64,000 bases of DNA, taken from assembly GCF_000297395.2 (NCBI RefSeq), contig NZ_HF570108.1, forward strand, positions 4,996,636 through 5,060,635, written 5' to 3'. Source of the DNA: Micromonospora lupini str. Lupac 08. GTDB taxonomy: Bacteria > Actinomycetota > Actinomycetes > Mycobacteriales > Micromonosporaceae. This document shows, piece by piece, positions 49,133 through 57,498 of the stretch. The position numbers were made by a program, and so were the translations under genes. Position 1 is the first letter of the stretch, and every line of letters starts with the position of its first letter. A model generated the notes under the pieces. That model worked only from the letters and a program-made list of their open reading frames with translations, searched no databases and was not told where the DNA came from.

Positions 49133-51331
49133 TCAGCCCCGGCGGTCGAGCCAGCGTTGGAGAGCCGAACGCGGGTCCTGGGTGGGCTGCTGCCCGCGGT
49201 CCGGGACGGCGGGGCGCTCGACCGGGCGGCGGGGCTCGCCGGCCAGCTCCTTGCTGGGCGCGGCGAACGCCTTCTCCGGCTGCCCCTTCACCGCCGTGGC
49301 GATGACCCGGGCGACCGCGTCGATCACCTTGCTCTGCACCGCCGAGCCCACCGAGTCGGCCGGGTCGTCCGGGTTGGCGGCGATGCCGGCCACCGCGACC
49401 TGCGGGGTGAAGCCGACGAACGTCTCCGTGGCGTTCTCCTCCGAGCTGCCCGTCTTACCGGCCACCGGCCGCCCGCCGAGGATGTCGTTCACGCCGGTGG
49501 CGGTGCCGCCGTTGCACTGCCCGTACGGCGACTGCTGGCCCACCGGGCAGCGGGCCGCGTCCGTCGCGGCGCGCGCCACGTCGGCGTCGAGGACCCTCTT
49601 GCAGGACGGCTGACCGACCGGCACCTTCGCGCCCTTCGCGTCGGTCACCGAGACCACCGGCACCGGCGTGCAGTACGTGCCCTCGGCGGCCACCGTGGCG
49701 TACGCGTTGGCCAGGTCCAGCGGCGTGGTGGCGGCGACGCCCAGGGTGAACGACCCCCAGTTCGCGGCGTTGTCCTTGGCGAAGGAGGCGTCCGAGTCGG
49801 CGCGGAAGGTGATGCCGAGCCGCTGCGCCATCTCGACCACCTTGTCCTGGCCGACCTGCTCGGCCAGCCAGACGAAGTAGGTGTTCACCGAACGGCCGAA
49901 GCCGTCCCACATCATCCGGTACCCGTCCATCCAGTCCGGGTTGGCGTTCGCCGGGCACCAGTGCCCGTCGCAACTGCCCGGCCCCTCGGCCGCGTACCGG
50001 GTGGGCAGCTTGGCGGGGGCGTCGAACCCGGTGGAGAGGGTACGGCCCGACTCGAGCGCGGCGAGCATGGTGAACAGCTTGAACGTCGAACCCGCCTGGT
50101 ACCCGTCGACACTGGCCCCGCCGGAGATCAACGGGTTGACGGTGTTCGGGTAGTTCGCCTGCCCGGCGGGGTTGTCGGCCAGGCTGTAGTGCCTGTTGAC
50201 CGCCATCGCCAGCACCTGCCCGGTGCCCGGCTGCACAGCCGCGATCGGCAGGGCGCGCTTGTTGTCGTAGCCGTACACCTTGGTGGCCTGCTGCTGGGCG
50301 GTGGCCTGGACCTGCGGGTCCAGCGAGGTGACGACCGTGTAGCCGCCCGAGCGCAGGGCCTGCTCGCGCTCGGCGGTGGTGGCGCCGAAGGCCGGCTGGG
50401 TCAGCCACCACTGGCGCAGATAGTCACAGAAGTAGCCCCAGTCGTCGTGGCCCTGGGCGACGGCGGTGCAGCCGTTGGGCTGCGCGGTCGGGTGCAGGGT
50501 CAGCGGCTCGGCCTTCGCCTGCGCGGCCTGGACGGCGGTGATCGCGCCGGTGGCGACCATCGAGTCCAGCACGTACGACCGACGGGTCAGCGCCTCGTCC
50601 TTGTCGCCACCGATCGGGCTGTACGCGTCCGGGGACTGCACCAGGCCGGCGAGCAACGCCGACTCGGCCAGGGTCAGCTTCGCCGGCGGCTTGCCGAAGT
50701 AGCGCTGGCTGGCCGCCGCGATCCCGTACGCCCCCGCGCCGAAGTAGGCGATGTTCAGGTACCGGTTGAGGATCTCGTCCTTACCGAGGCTCTTGTCCAG
50801 CGCGCCCGCGTACCGGATCTCCTGGAGCTTGCGCCCGACGGTGGGGTCGGTGGCGGCGGCGCGCTCCTCCGGCGTGCGGGTGGGGTCGGTCTTGAGGACG
50901 TTGCGGACGTACTGCATGGTCAGCGTGGAGCCGCCCTGCTCGGTGCCGCCGCCCTTGACGTTGGCGACCAGCGCCCGGGCCAGGCCGCGCAGGTCCGCGC
51001 CGCCGTGGTCGTAGAACCGCCGGTCCTCGGCGGCCACGATCGCCTGCCGCATCACCGGGGCGATGTCCGCCAGCGCGACGTCGGTGCGGTTCACGTCGTA
51101 GAACGTGGTGAGCAGCGTCTTGCCGTCATTGGCGTAGAGATACGAGCGCTGCGGGGTGGCCGGCGTCTTCAGCGAGGCCGGCAACGCGGCGTACGACCCG
51201 ATCGCGGCGCGCGCGGCGAACCCGACCAGCAGGTTGCCGGGCAGCGCGGCGACAGCCAGGGCAAGCCCGGCCAACACGCCGGCGAGCAGCACGGTGAACA
51301 GCCGCGACAGCGGCGAGCGAGAGGCGGCCAT
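49133..51331 (-). CDS. Class A penicillin-binding protein (transglycosylase/transpeptidase)
   Basis: A 732-residue bifunctional cell-wall synthase. A single membrane helix near the N-terminus (LFTVLLAGVLAGLALAVAAL) anchors it. The GT51 domain has EDRRFYDHGG (E102), GGSTLTMQYVRN and LGKDEILNRYLN. The transpeptidase domain has SxxK STFK (S415), SVN and KTGSSE. The C-terminus is Pro/Arg-rich. ATG 51331 with GGGGAG close upstream is preferred to a TTG 30 bp earlier. It polymerises and cross-links peptidoglycan outside the membrane. Monocistronic, flanked by terminators and an inverted repeat. Confidence 0.92.
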   Translation of the reverse strand: MAASRSPLSRLFTVLLAGVLAGLALAVAALPGNLLVGFAARAAIGSYAALPASLKTPATPQRSYLYANDGKTLLTTFYDVNRTDVALADIAPVMRQAIVAAEDRRFYDHGGADLRGLARALVANVKGGGTEQGGSTLTMQYVRNVLKTDPTRTPEERAAATDPTVGRKLQEIRYAGALDKSLGKDEILNRYLNIAYFGAGAYGIAAASQRYFGKPPAKLTLAESALLAGLVQSPDAYSPIGGDKDEALTRRSYVLDSMVATGAITAVQAAQAKAEPLTLHPTAQPNGCTAVAQGHDDWGYFCDYLRQWWLTQPAFGATTAEREQALRSGGYTVVTSLDPQVQATAQQQATKVYGYDNKRALPIAAVQPGTGQVLAMAVNRHYSLADNPAGQANYPNTVNPLISGGASVDGYQAGSTFKLFTMLAALESGRTLSTGFDAPAKLPTRYAAEGPGSCDGHWCPANANPDWMDGYRMMWDGFGRSVNTYFVWLAEQVGQDKVVEMAQRLGITFRADSDASFAKDNAANWGSFTLGVAATTPLDLANAYATVAAEGTYCTPVPVVSVTDAKGAKVPVGQPSCKRVLDADVARAATDAARCPVGQQSPYGQCNGGTATGVNDILGGRPVAGKTGSSEENATETFVGFTPQVAVAGIAANPDDPADSVGSAVQSKVIDAVARVIATAVKGQPEKAFAAPSKELAGEPRRPVERPAVPDRGQQPTQDPRSALQRWLDRRG

Positions 51332-51446
51332 GCTCCCCAGGATTGCCACAAAAACCGCCAACCGACCACCCCCACCCCGCGATTGTCACCAACTTCACGC
51401 CCATCCCCCCACCCCAACCCCCAACCCCTCCCCCAACCCCCAACCA

Positions 51447-51515
51447 CCCCGGTGATCATGGGGTTAGCGGGGAGTTTGATCAGAGAACCGCCCGTCAACC
51501 TCATGATCACCGGGG
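51447..51515. repeat. Inverted repeat upstream of the PBP gene
   Basis: Arms at 51447-51471 (core CCCCGGTGATCATG) and 51491-51515 (core CATGATCACCGGGG) match at 22 of 25 positions around a 19-nt spacer. A pyrimidine run (C/A-rich, 51360-51446) lies beside it. It sits between two minus-strand genes: downstream of the membrane protein at 51560 and upstream of the PBP start at 51331. Confidence 0.7.
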
Positions 51516-51559
51516 TGGGACGGCCGGCGCGCGGGGCCGGGCGCAGGGCCGGGTGGGTT

Positions 51560-52327
51560 TTAGGGGGTTGGGGTATTTAGGCTGGCTGCGGCGGCGTCTC
51601 TTGCGGTTTCGCGGGGCATCAGGCGGCCGGAGCGGTAGCCGATGCCGATGCCGGCGATCAGCACGAAGATCGCGCCGAACGTCTGGAGTGAGCCGATCAG
51701 GGCACCGCCCAGGCCGAGCAGCGGCGCGGCGATGATCAGCATGACGCCGTCACCGAGGCTGAAGGTGCCCGAGCGGGCCACCGCCCACCCAGTGAGGAAC
51801 CAGCCCACGCTGTAGAAGGTCGCGCCGAGCAGGACCAGCGACCGCGCGGTGGTCCCGAAGACGGGCGTCTGCTCCTCCAGCCCGGCGAAGGGCAACATCA
51901 GCACAGTGCCGGCGATGCTGACCAGCAGCCCGGCGGCGGCCACCCGGCGGCTGCGCGTGGCGGCCAGCAGGCCGGTGAGGGCCAGCAGCGCGAGCAGGCC
52001 GAGCCAGACCGCGGCCACCCAGCCGATCAGGTACACGGCACGGCCGTCGGCCGGATAGGGGTCGTTCCCCACCCCGCCGTCGCTGGCCATCGCCACCGCG
52101 CCGTAGAGGATGGCGTACGCGGGCAGCAGCCACACCGCGGCCCGCGCGAACCGGCGTACCGACCAGGCCCAGCTGGCGTTCGTGGCCGGTCCGGCCGGGG
52201 TCGGCTCGCCCACGAAGGGCAGTACGCCGAATCCACCGCCGGTGCTCCGGGAGCCCAGTGGGGCGGCCGGGTCGTGCGCGCCGGGCACCGGGGCCGAGGA
52301 CCACATCCGATTCGCCGGATCCTTCAT
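51560..52327 (-). CDS. Hypothetical membrane protein
   Basis: A 255-residue protein. A disordered N-terminus of about 55 residues (Pro/Gly/Ser-rich) precedes seven hydrophobic segments (AVWLLPAYAILYGAVAM, AVYLIGWVAAVWLGLLALLALTGLLAA, VAAAGLLVSIAGTVLMLPFA, LVLLGATFYSVGWFLTGWAVA, GVMLIIAAPLLGLGGALIG, TFGAIFVLIAGIGIGY). No family recognised. It stands alone on the minus strand, followed by the REP-like repeat and the PBP. Confidence 0.65.
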   Translation of the reverse strand: MKDPANRMWSSAPVPGAHDPAAPLGSRSTGGGFGVLPFVGEPTPAGPATNASWAWSVRRFARAAVWLLPAYAILYGAVAMASDGGVGNDPYPADGRAVYLIGWVAAVWLGLLALLALTGLLAATRSRRVAAAGLLVSIAGTVLMLPFAGLEEQTPVFGTTARSLVLLGATFYSVGWFLTGWAVARSGTFSLGDGVMLIIAAPLLGLGGALIGSLQTFGAIFVLIAGIGIGYRSGRLMPRETARDAAAASLNTPTP

Positions 52328-52366
52328 GCGTCACCTCGCTCGTCCGCGAGCGGTGCGAGACGCGCC

Positions 52367-52432
52367 GGGGCGCCCCGATTGCCTGGTCACCACCCGTCCT
52401 AGGACCGATCGTGGCAGGCATCGGAGCGCCCC
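52367..52432. terminator. Inverted repeat after the SPFH gene
   Basis: Arms of 19 nt (52367-52385) and 18 nt (52415-52432) pair with one mismatch and one bulge: GGGGCGCCCCGATTGCCTG against CAGGCATCGGAGCGCCCC. It lies 45 bp downstream of the minus-strand SPFH stop and 40 bp upstream of the membrane-protein start, so it is the likely terminator of the nfeD-SPFH operon. Confidence 0.6.
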
Positions 52433-52477
52433 ATGAGTCTTTCTCGCATTTACCCCGCCGAGCGGCGGCGGACTGGA

Positions 52478-53584
52478 TCAGCCGCGCTCGCGCTGGTCGG
52501 CCGGGTCCTCGGTCAGGCTGGCCGGGGTGACCGGCTCCGGCGCGGGCAGCCCCTGCGGCTTGTTGCCACCGGTGGCCTGCGCCTCGGCGACGCGTACCTC
52601 GTCGTGGATCTGCTGGGCGGCGTCCGCCGCGGCCTGCGCCGCCTCCGCGGCCTCGCGCTCCACCTGGCTCGCGTGGTCGGCAGCCTCCGGCGAGGGCAGG
52701 TCCCCCACCATCTGGCTGAGCCCCCCGAGCGCGCCACCCATGCCCTCCAGGGCCTTGGTCAGCTCGGCCGGGATGATCCAGACCTTGTTGGCGCTGCCCT
52801 GGGCGATCTGCGGCAGAGCCTGCAGGTACTGGTAGGCGAGCACCTTCTGGCTCGGGTTGGCCTGGTGGATCGCGTCGAAGACCGTCCGGATCGCCTTCGC
52901 CTGACCCTCGGCCTGCAGGATCCGGGCCTGCCGGTCACCGTCGGCCCGCAGCACCGCCGACTGCTTGTCACCCTCGGCGGTGAGGATCACCGACTGCTTG
53001 TGCCCCTCGGCGGTCAGGATCGCCGCGCGACGGTCCCGCTCGGCGCGCATCTGCTTCTCCATCGAGTCACGGATGCTGGCCGGCGGCTCGATCGCCTTGA
53101 TCTCGACCCGGGTCACCTTGATGCCCCACCGGCCGGTGGTCTCGTCCAGCACGCCGGACAGGTGCCTGTTGATCTCGTCCCGGCTGGTCAGCGCCCGCTC
53201 CAGGTCGAGGGAGCCGATCACGTTCCGCAGCGTGGTGACGGTGAGCTGCTCGATGGCCTGGAGGAAGCTGGAGATCTCGTAGGTCGCCCGGACCGAGTCG
53301 ACCACCTTGAAGTAGAGGACCGTGTCGATCGAGACCACCAGGTTGTCCGAGGTGATCACCGGCTGCGGCGGGAAGCTGACGACCTGCTCCCGCATGTCGA
53401 CCTTGGTGCGTACGGCGTCGATGAACGGCACCAGCAGGTTGAGGCCGGGGTTGAGGGTGCGCTTGTACTTACCGAGCCGTTCCACCACGTCCTGGCGCTG
53501 CTGCGGCACGATCCGCACCGCCTTGGCCAGCGTTATCACGGCGATCAACGCCACCGCGATCACCAGCACGCCGAGTATCGTCAT
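52478..53584 (-). CDS. SPFH/band 7 (stomatin/QmcA-like) membrane scaffold protein
   Basis: A 368-residue protein. An N-terminal membrane helix (MTILGVLVIAVALIAVITLAKA) is followed by the SPFH domain (VRIVPQQRQDVVERLGKYKRTLNPGLNLLVPFID, VVSIDTVLYFKVVD), a heptad-rich AEG-repeat coiled coil (ILTAEGHKQSVILTAEGDKQSAVLRADGD) and an Ala/Glu-rich tail. It forms large membrane rings. ATG 53584 is chosen with GAGAGGG 9 nt upstream. The nfeD-like gene ends 5 bp upstream; this pairing is the standard operon of the two families. Confidence 0.92.
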   Translation of the reverse strand: MTILGVLVIAVALIAVITLAKAVRIVPQQRQDVVERLGKYKRTLNPGLNLLVPFIDAVRTKVDMREQVVSFPPQPVITSDNLVVSIDTVLYFKVVDSVRATYEISSFLQAIEQLTVTTLRNVIGSLDLERALTSRDEINRHLSGVLDETTGRWGIKVTRVEIKAIEPPASIRDSMEKQMRAERDRRAAILTAEGHKQSVILTAEGDKQSAVLRADGDRQARILQAEGQAKAIRTVFDAIHQANPSQKVLAYQYLQALPQIAQGSANKVWIIPAELTKALEGMGGALGGLSQMVGDLPSPEAADHASQVEREAAEAAQAAADAAQQIHDEVRVAEAQATGGNKPQGLPAPEPVTPASLTEDPADQRERG

Positions 53585-53589
53585 CCCGT

Positions 53590-54063
53590 TCACCCTCTCG
53601 CTTCCGGCAACTCGCCGGCGGAAGAAACATCGTCCTGCCAGACCAGGGCGGTCGCGCCCCGGACTTTTATCACCCGAACCCGCTGACCGGCTTCGAAGGT
53701 CTGCATCGTGTCGTACGGCCGGGCGGTCCACAGCTCCCCGTCGATCTTGACGAGGCCGTGGTCGGCGTCCACCCGCTCCAGCACGAGGGCGCTGGAGCCC
53801 TCGATCGCCTCCACGCCGAACGGCTGCTCGCCGCTCTCCAGCGCCGAACGGCGATGCCGCCGGATGACCGGACGGGCCACCACCAGACTCAACGCGGACA
53901 CCACCGCGAAGACCAGAGCCTGCACGGCCACCGGCGCGCCCAGGGCGGCGGCACCGGCGGCGGCGAACGCACCGAGCCCGAACATGATGAGAAAGAGCGT
54001 CGTCGTGAAGATCTCGGCGACCGCCAGCACCACACCCAAAACGATCCACACCACCGCGTCCAC
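53590..54063 (-). CDS. NfeD-like membrane protein
   Basis: A 157-residue protein. Two or three membrane helices (VVWIVLGVVLAVAEIFTTTLFLIMFGLGAFAAAGAAALG and VQALVFAVVSALSLVVA) precede a soluble OB-fold domain (SSALVLERVDADHGLVKIDGELWTARPYD). This is the short NfeD1b form that partners SPFH proteins in membrane-domain organisation. GTG 54063 is given because homologues begin MDAV; GTG 54054 has a better-spaced AGGGGG. Confidence 0.9.
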   Translation of the reverse strand: MDAVVWIVLGVVLAVAEIFTTTLFLIMFGLGAFAAAGAAALGAPVAVQALVFAVVSALSLVVARPVIRRHRRSALESGEQPFGVEAIEGSSALVLERVDADHGLVKIDGELWTARPYDTMQTFEAGQRVRVIKVRGATALVWQDDVSSAGELPEARG

Positions 54064-54183
54064 CCCCTGATCGTGACACGCAAATGCACGCACGGCCTCC
54101 CCGCAAAGATCAGTAGGCTCGGCCAGGCCCTTTCCGGCCCGCCGAAACACCACGAATCGGTGGCCCAACCCGAGGAGGTCCCC

Positions 54184-55497
54184 TTGACCCTGCTGCCCGA
54201 GACCGCCCGGCAGATCGACGCCCTGGTCGCGCAGGCCCAGGCCGACGGCCACGTCCCCTCGCTGGTGCTGGGCGTGGTGCGCGACGGCGCGCTGGCGCAC
54301 CTGGCCACCGCCGGCGAGCACCCCCGCCCGGACGTCGATCTCCAGTACCGGCTGGGCTCGATCAGCAAGACCATGACCGCGACCCTGATCATGCAGTTGC
54401 GCGACGCCGGCCGGCTCGCCGTGGACGACCCGCTGGAGCGGCACCTGCCGGGCACCGGCGTCGGCGCCCTCACCCTGCGCCAACTGCTCGCGCACGCCAG
54501 CGGCATGCAGCGTGAACCCGAGGGCGACTGGTGGGAACGGGCCGCCGGCGTCGACCTCACCACCCTGCTCGCCGGGATCACTCCCGACAAGATCGCCTAT
54601 CCGCCATACACCATCTACCACTACTGCAACCTGGCGTACGGGCTGCTCGGCGGCGTCCTCGAACGACTCACCGGGACGCCCTGGGCCGACCTGCTCGCCG
54701 AGCGGATCCTCACTCCGCTGGGCCTGCGCCGCACCACGTACGCGGCCACCGAGCCGTTCGCCCGCGGCTACGTCGTGCACCCCTGGCACGACACCCTGCG
54801 CGAGGAGCCGCGCACCGACACCGGGGCGATGGCCCCGGCCGGGCAGCTCTGGTCGACGATCGAGGATCTGGGCCGCTGGGCCGCGTTCCTGGCCGACCCC
54901 GACCCGTCGGTGCTGGCCGCCGAGACGCTTACCGAGATGTGCTCCCCCGTGGTGATCAGCGACCACGAGTCCTGGAGACACGGCCACGGCCTCGGGCTGG
55001 AGCTGTTCCGGGAGGGCGACCGGGTGTACGTCGGACACGGCGGCTCCATGCCCGGCTACGTCGCCTCGCTTGCCGTGCACCGGCCCAGCCGCACCGCGGT
55101 CGTGGGCTTCGCCAACTCGTACGGTTTCCGCACCGGTTACCTCGGCGCGCTGAGCCGACAACTGCTCACCCTGGTGCTGGACGCCGAACCCGCACCGGTC
55201 ACCCCGTGGCGACCGGCCGCCGCCCCACCGCCCGCCGAACTCGCCGAGCTGGCCGGCCGCTGGTGGTGGATGGGCACCGCCATCGAGGTGTACGCGGACG
55301 CCGCCGGCGACCTGCACGCCGGACCGGTCGGCGCGCCGAACCTCCGCTTCGTCGCCGAGGGCACGGACCGGTGGCGGGGCCGGACCGGCGGACAGGACGG
55401 CGAGATCCTCACGGTGTGCCGCGACGCGCACGGCCGGGCGGTCGCGCTGGACATCGCCACCTTCGTCTACACCCGCAGCCCCGACCAGGAGCCCTGA
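54184..55497 (+). CDS. Serine hydrolase, class C beta-lactamase/EstB family
   Basis: A 437-residue enzyme of the beta-lactamase/PBP4* fold. The nucleophile motif is SISK in RLGSISKTM, the second motif is YCN in YHYCNLAYGLLGGVLERLTG, and the third is HGG in GHGGSMPGYVA. A C-terminal lipocalin-like extension (about 340-437) follows. No signal peptide, so it is probably a cytoplasmic esterase or D-amino-peptidase rather than an antibiotic-resistance enzyme. The start is an unusual TTG, chosen because GAGGAGG sits 6 nt upstream. A TAGGCT hexamer (54114-54119) is a possible -10. Confidence 0.85.
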   Translation: MTLLPETARQIDALVAQAQADGHVPSLVLGVVRDGALAHLATAGEHPRPDVDLQYRLGSISKTMTATLIMQLRDAGRLAVDDPLERHLPGTGVGALTLRQLLAHASGMQREPEGDWWERAAGVDLTTLLAGITPDKIAYPPYTIYHYCNLAYGLLGGVLERLTGTPWADLLAERILTPLGLRRTTYAATEPFARGYVVHPWHDTLREEPRTDTGAMAPAGQLWSTIEDLGRWAAFLADPDPSVLAAETLTEMCSPVVISDHESWRHGHGLGLELFREGDRVYVGHGGSMPGYVASLAVHRPSRTAVVGFANSYGFRTGYLGALSRQLLTLVLDAEPAPVTPWRPAAAPPPAELAELAGRWWWMGTAIEVYADAAGDLHAGPVGAPNLRFVAEGTDRWRGRTGGQDGEILTVCRDAHGRAVALDIATFVYTRSPDQEP

Positions 55498-55526
55498 GCA
55501 CCCACCCGCCACCCCGCGCCGCGTCA

Positions 55527-55571
55527 CCCGCGCCGCCCGCCCGCAGCGTCGTCGCCGGCGGGCGGCGCGGG
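55527..55571. terminator. Perfect 15-bp hairpin terminator
   Basis: CCCGCGCCGCCCGCC (55527-55541) pairs perfectly with GGCGGGCGGCGCGGG (55557-55571) around a 15-nt loop, between the serine hydrolase (+) and the DUF3097 gene (-). It can end both transcripts. Confidence 0.85.
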
Positions 55572-55583
55572 CGGGCAAGCGGG

Positions 55584-56396
55584 TCAGGCTGGCTCGGTGA
55601 CGAAGTCGATGAGGCGTTCCATGGCGTTGATCAAGGGGGTCTCGACATCGGCGAAAGTGTTGACCCGGGACAGGATGTGTCGCCACATGTCGGCCGGCTC
55701 GGCCACCCCGAGAGCCGCGCACACCCCCTCCTTCCACGGGCGCCCTGGTGGCACCACCGGCCACGCCGCGATGCCCAGCGCCGCCGGCTTGACCGCCTGC
55801 CACACGTCGACGTACGGGTGGCCGGTCACCAGCACGTACGACGAGTTCACCCGGGCCACGATCCGGCTCTCCTTGCTGCCCGGCACGAGATGGTCGACAA
55901 GCACACCCAGCCGCCGGGTGGGCGCGGGGCCGAAATCGCGCACCGCGGCGTCGAGGTCGTCGATGCCGTCCAGCGGCTCCACGACCACGCCCTCGATCCG
56001 CAGGTCGTCGCCCCAGATGCGCTCGACGAGCGCGGCGTCGTGGATGCCCTCCACCCAGATCCGGCTGGCCTTGGCCACCTGGGCGCGAACGTTGTCCACC
56101 GCCACCGAGCCGGACGCGGTACGTCGACGGGCCGCCGGCACCGGCGCGCGGCTCGGGCGGCGCAGTGTCACCGGACGGCCGTCGAGCAGGAACGCCGCGG
56201 GCAGCAGCGGGAAGTTGCGCCGTTTACCGTGTCGGTCCTCCAACACCACGGCGCCCGCCTCGAAGCCCACCACCGCGCCGCAGAACCCGGAGTCGGCGTC
56301 CTCCACCACGAGTTCCGGTTCGGCGTCCACCTCGGGGGTGACCTTCCGCCGCCGCCAGTCCCCCGCCAGCACGTCCTCGCCGTATCGCCCCGCCAT
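55584..56396 (-). CDS. DUF3097 family protein
   Basis: A 270-residue protein conserved in actinobacteria. Markers: MAGRYGEDVLAGDWRRRKVTPEV, then VAKASRIWVEGIHDAALVERIWGDDLRIEGVVVEPLDGIDDL and RLGVLVDHLVPGSKESRI, with YVLVTGHPYVDVWQAVKP. The WVEGIHDA and DHLVPGSKE segments look like the two acidic motifs of a Toprim fold, which would suggest nucleic-acid handling, but function is unknown. ATG 56396 is chosen because a TAGCGT hexamer ends 7 nt upstream, suggesting leaderless expression; GTG 56405 is an alternative. Confidence 0.82.
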   Translation of the reverse strand: MAGRYGEDVLAGDWRRRKVTPEVDAEPELVVEDADSGFCGAVVGFEAGAVVLEDRHGKRRNFPLLPAAFLLDGRPVTLRRPSRAPVPAARRRTASGSVAVDNVRAQVAKASRIWVEGIHDAALVERIWGDDLRIEGVVVEPLDGIDDLDAAVRDFGPAPTRRLGVLVDHLVPGSKESRIVARVNSSYVLVTGHPYVDVWQAVKPAALGIAAWPVVPPGRPWKEGVCAALGVAEPADMWRHILSRVNTFADVETPLINAMERLIDFVTEPA

Positions 56397-56577
56397 GTCG
56401 ATCACGCTAACCCCGCCCCTCCGACCCGTTCACCCCGACACACCGGCACGCGTGCCACGGGCGGCGGGAGGCGGGGCAGCGCGGGAGCGGGTGGGGCGAA
56501 GGGGGCAGTTCGGGGCAGGCAGGGCGGCCGGAGCGGCAGTCGAGACAGGGCCACCGATGACCACGTACCCTTTCGGC

Positions 56578-57372
56578 ATGTCCACCCCCGCAACGGGCGC
56601 GGCCACGCTTGCGCCGCGCCGGTCGAGCCGGTTCGTTGCCTGGGTGCGCGCGTGGCGCGCCGGGCTGGTGCCGTACGACGAGGTCGCCGACGCCATCGCC
56701 GGTGACGAGGAGCATCTCGTCGCGGACGCCCCCGGCACCTGGACCGACGTCCCGCTGGGCGCCGCGCTGCCCACCCTGGCCAAGCTCTCCCCCGACGAGA
56801 TCCGTCTGGTGCTGCCCGCGCCGGGCGACCCACGGGGTCTGCCCGGTCCCGGGGACTTCGCCGGGGCGGCGCTGGTGGCGGGCGAGGCGGTGGTGGCCGG
56901 TGGGCTGGGCCTGATTCCGCAGGTCCGCAGCCACACGTCCGGCTCGGGGGACTGTTTCGAGACGGTGCTGTGGCGGGTGTACCCGCTGCCGGCCAACGCC
57001 CCGGCGGCCTCGCTGTCGCTGCCCGGCGCCGCCGAGGCCGAGGCGGAGCTGGCCGCCGCGCTGGCCGAGACGACTGCCGCGCTGACCCGCCTCGACGTGG
57101 CCCAGTGGCGGCCCGAGTTGGCCGGAGCGCTTGCCGCGCTGCGCCGCCCGGACGGCGCCACCGACCTGCCGCCCGGCTTCGACCCGCGGGCGCGCCGGCT
57201 CTTCGCCCGGGCCGCCGTGCTGGACCGGGTGCTCGCGCTGGCCGGGCATGCCGCCCCCGGTGGCGCGATCAACAACTACGAGGCCCAACAGCGCGACGCC
57301 GCCCTGCGCCCGCTCACCACTGCCTGCCGGCAGGCGCTGGTCGCCGCCTGCAACGCACCGCTACGCCCCTGA
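56578..57372 (+). CDS. Hypothetical protein, actinobacterial
   Basis: A 264-residue soluble protein I do not recognise. The N-terminal half (FVAWVRAWRAGLVPYDEVADAIAGDEEHLVADAPG, LPTLAKLSPDEIRLVLPAPGDPRGLPGPG) and the middle (QVRSHTSGSGDCFETVLWRVYPL) look well folded; the C-terminus is helical (AEAELAAALAETTAALTRLDVAQWRPELAGALAALR). It is a candidate for a small conserved family found beside DUF3097. ATG 56578 is given since TACCCT lies 6 nt upstream (leaderless); ATG 56557 is an alternative in the same frame. Confidence 0.65.
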   Translation: MSTPATGAATLAPRRSSRFVAWVRAWRAGLVPYDEVADAIAGDEEHLVADAPGTWTDVPLGAALPTLAKLSPDEIRLVLPAPGDPRGLPGPGDFAGAALVAGEAVVAGGLGLIPQVRSHTSGSGDCFETVLWRVYPLPANAPAASLSLPGAAEAEAELAAALAETTAALTRLDVAQWRPELAGALAALRRPDGATDLPPGFDPRARRLFARAAVLDRVLALAGHAAPGGAINNYEAQQRDAALRPLTTACRQALVAACNAPLRP

Positions 57373-57395
57373 CCCGCCGACCGCCGACCGCCGAC

Positions 57396-57471
57396 ATGAT
57401 CGCGCTCGAACCCGGATGTGGTGGCCTCCGGCGCGGAAATGACCACTGCATCCCGGTTACCGCGCGATCAT
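57396..57471. repeat. Intergenic inverted repeat with 29-nt arms
   Basis: Arms at 57396-57424 and 57443-57471 match at 23 of 29 positions when folded, including perfect ATGATCGCGC/GCGCGATCAT ends. The spacer is 18 nt. It lies between the convergent hypothetical gene (+) and HAD phosphatase (-), where it may work as a terminator or represent a dispersed element. Confidence 0.7.
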
Positions 57472-57498
57472 CGCCGCCCCAGCGTGGCGCGTGCGCCG

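Noticed and set aside
54184..55497. Antibiotic-inactivating beta-lactamase
   Set aside because: No signal peptide and a lipocalin-like C-terminal extension, typical of esterase-type family members.
53590..55803. Minus-strand frame of 737 codons covering the serine hydrolase
   Set aside because: Only its last 157 codons form a real protein (NfeD); the rest is antisense to the serine hydrolase, which has clear catalytic motifs.
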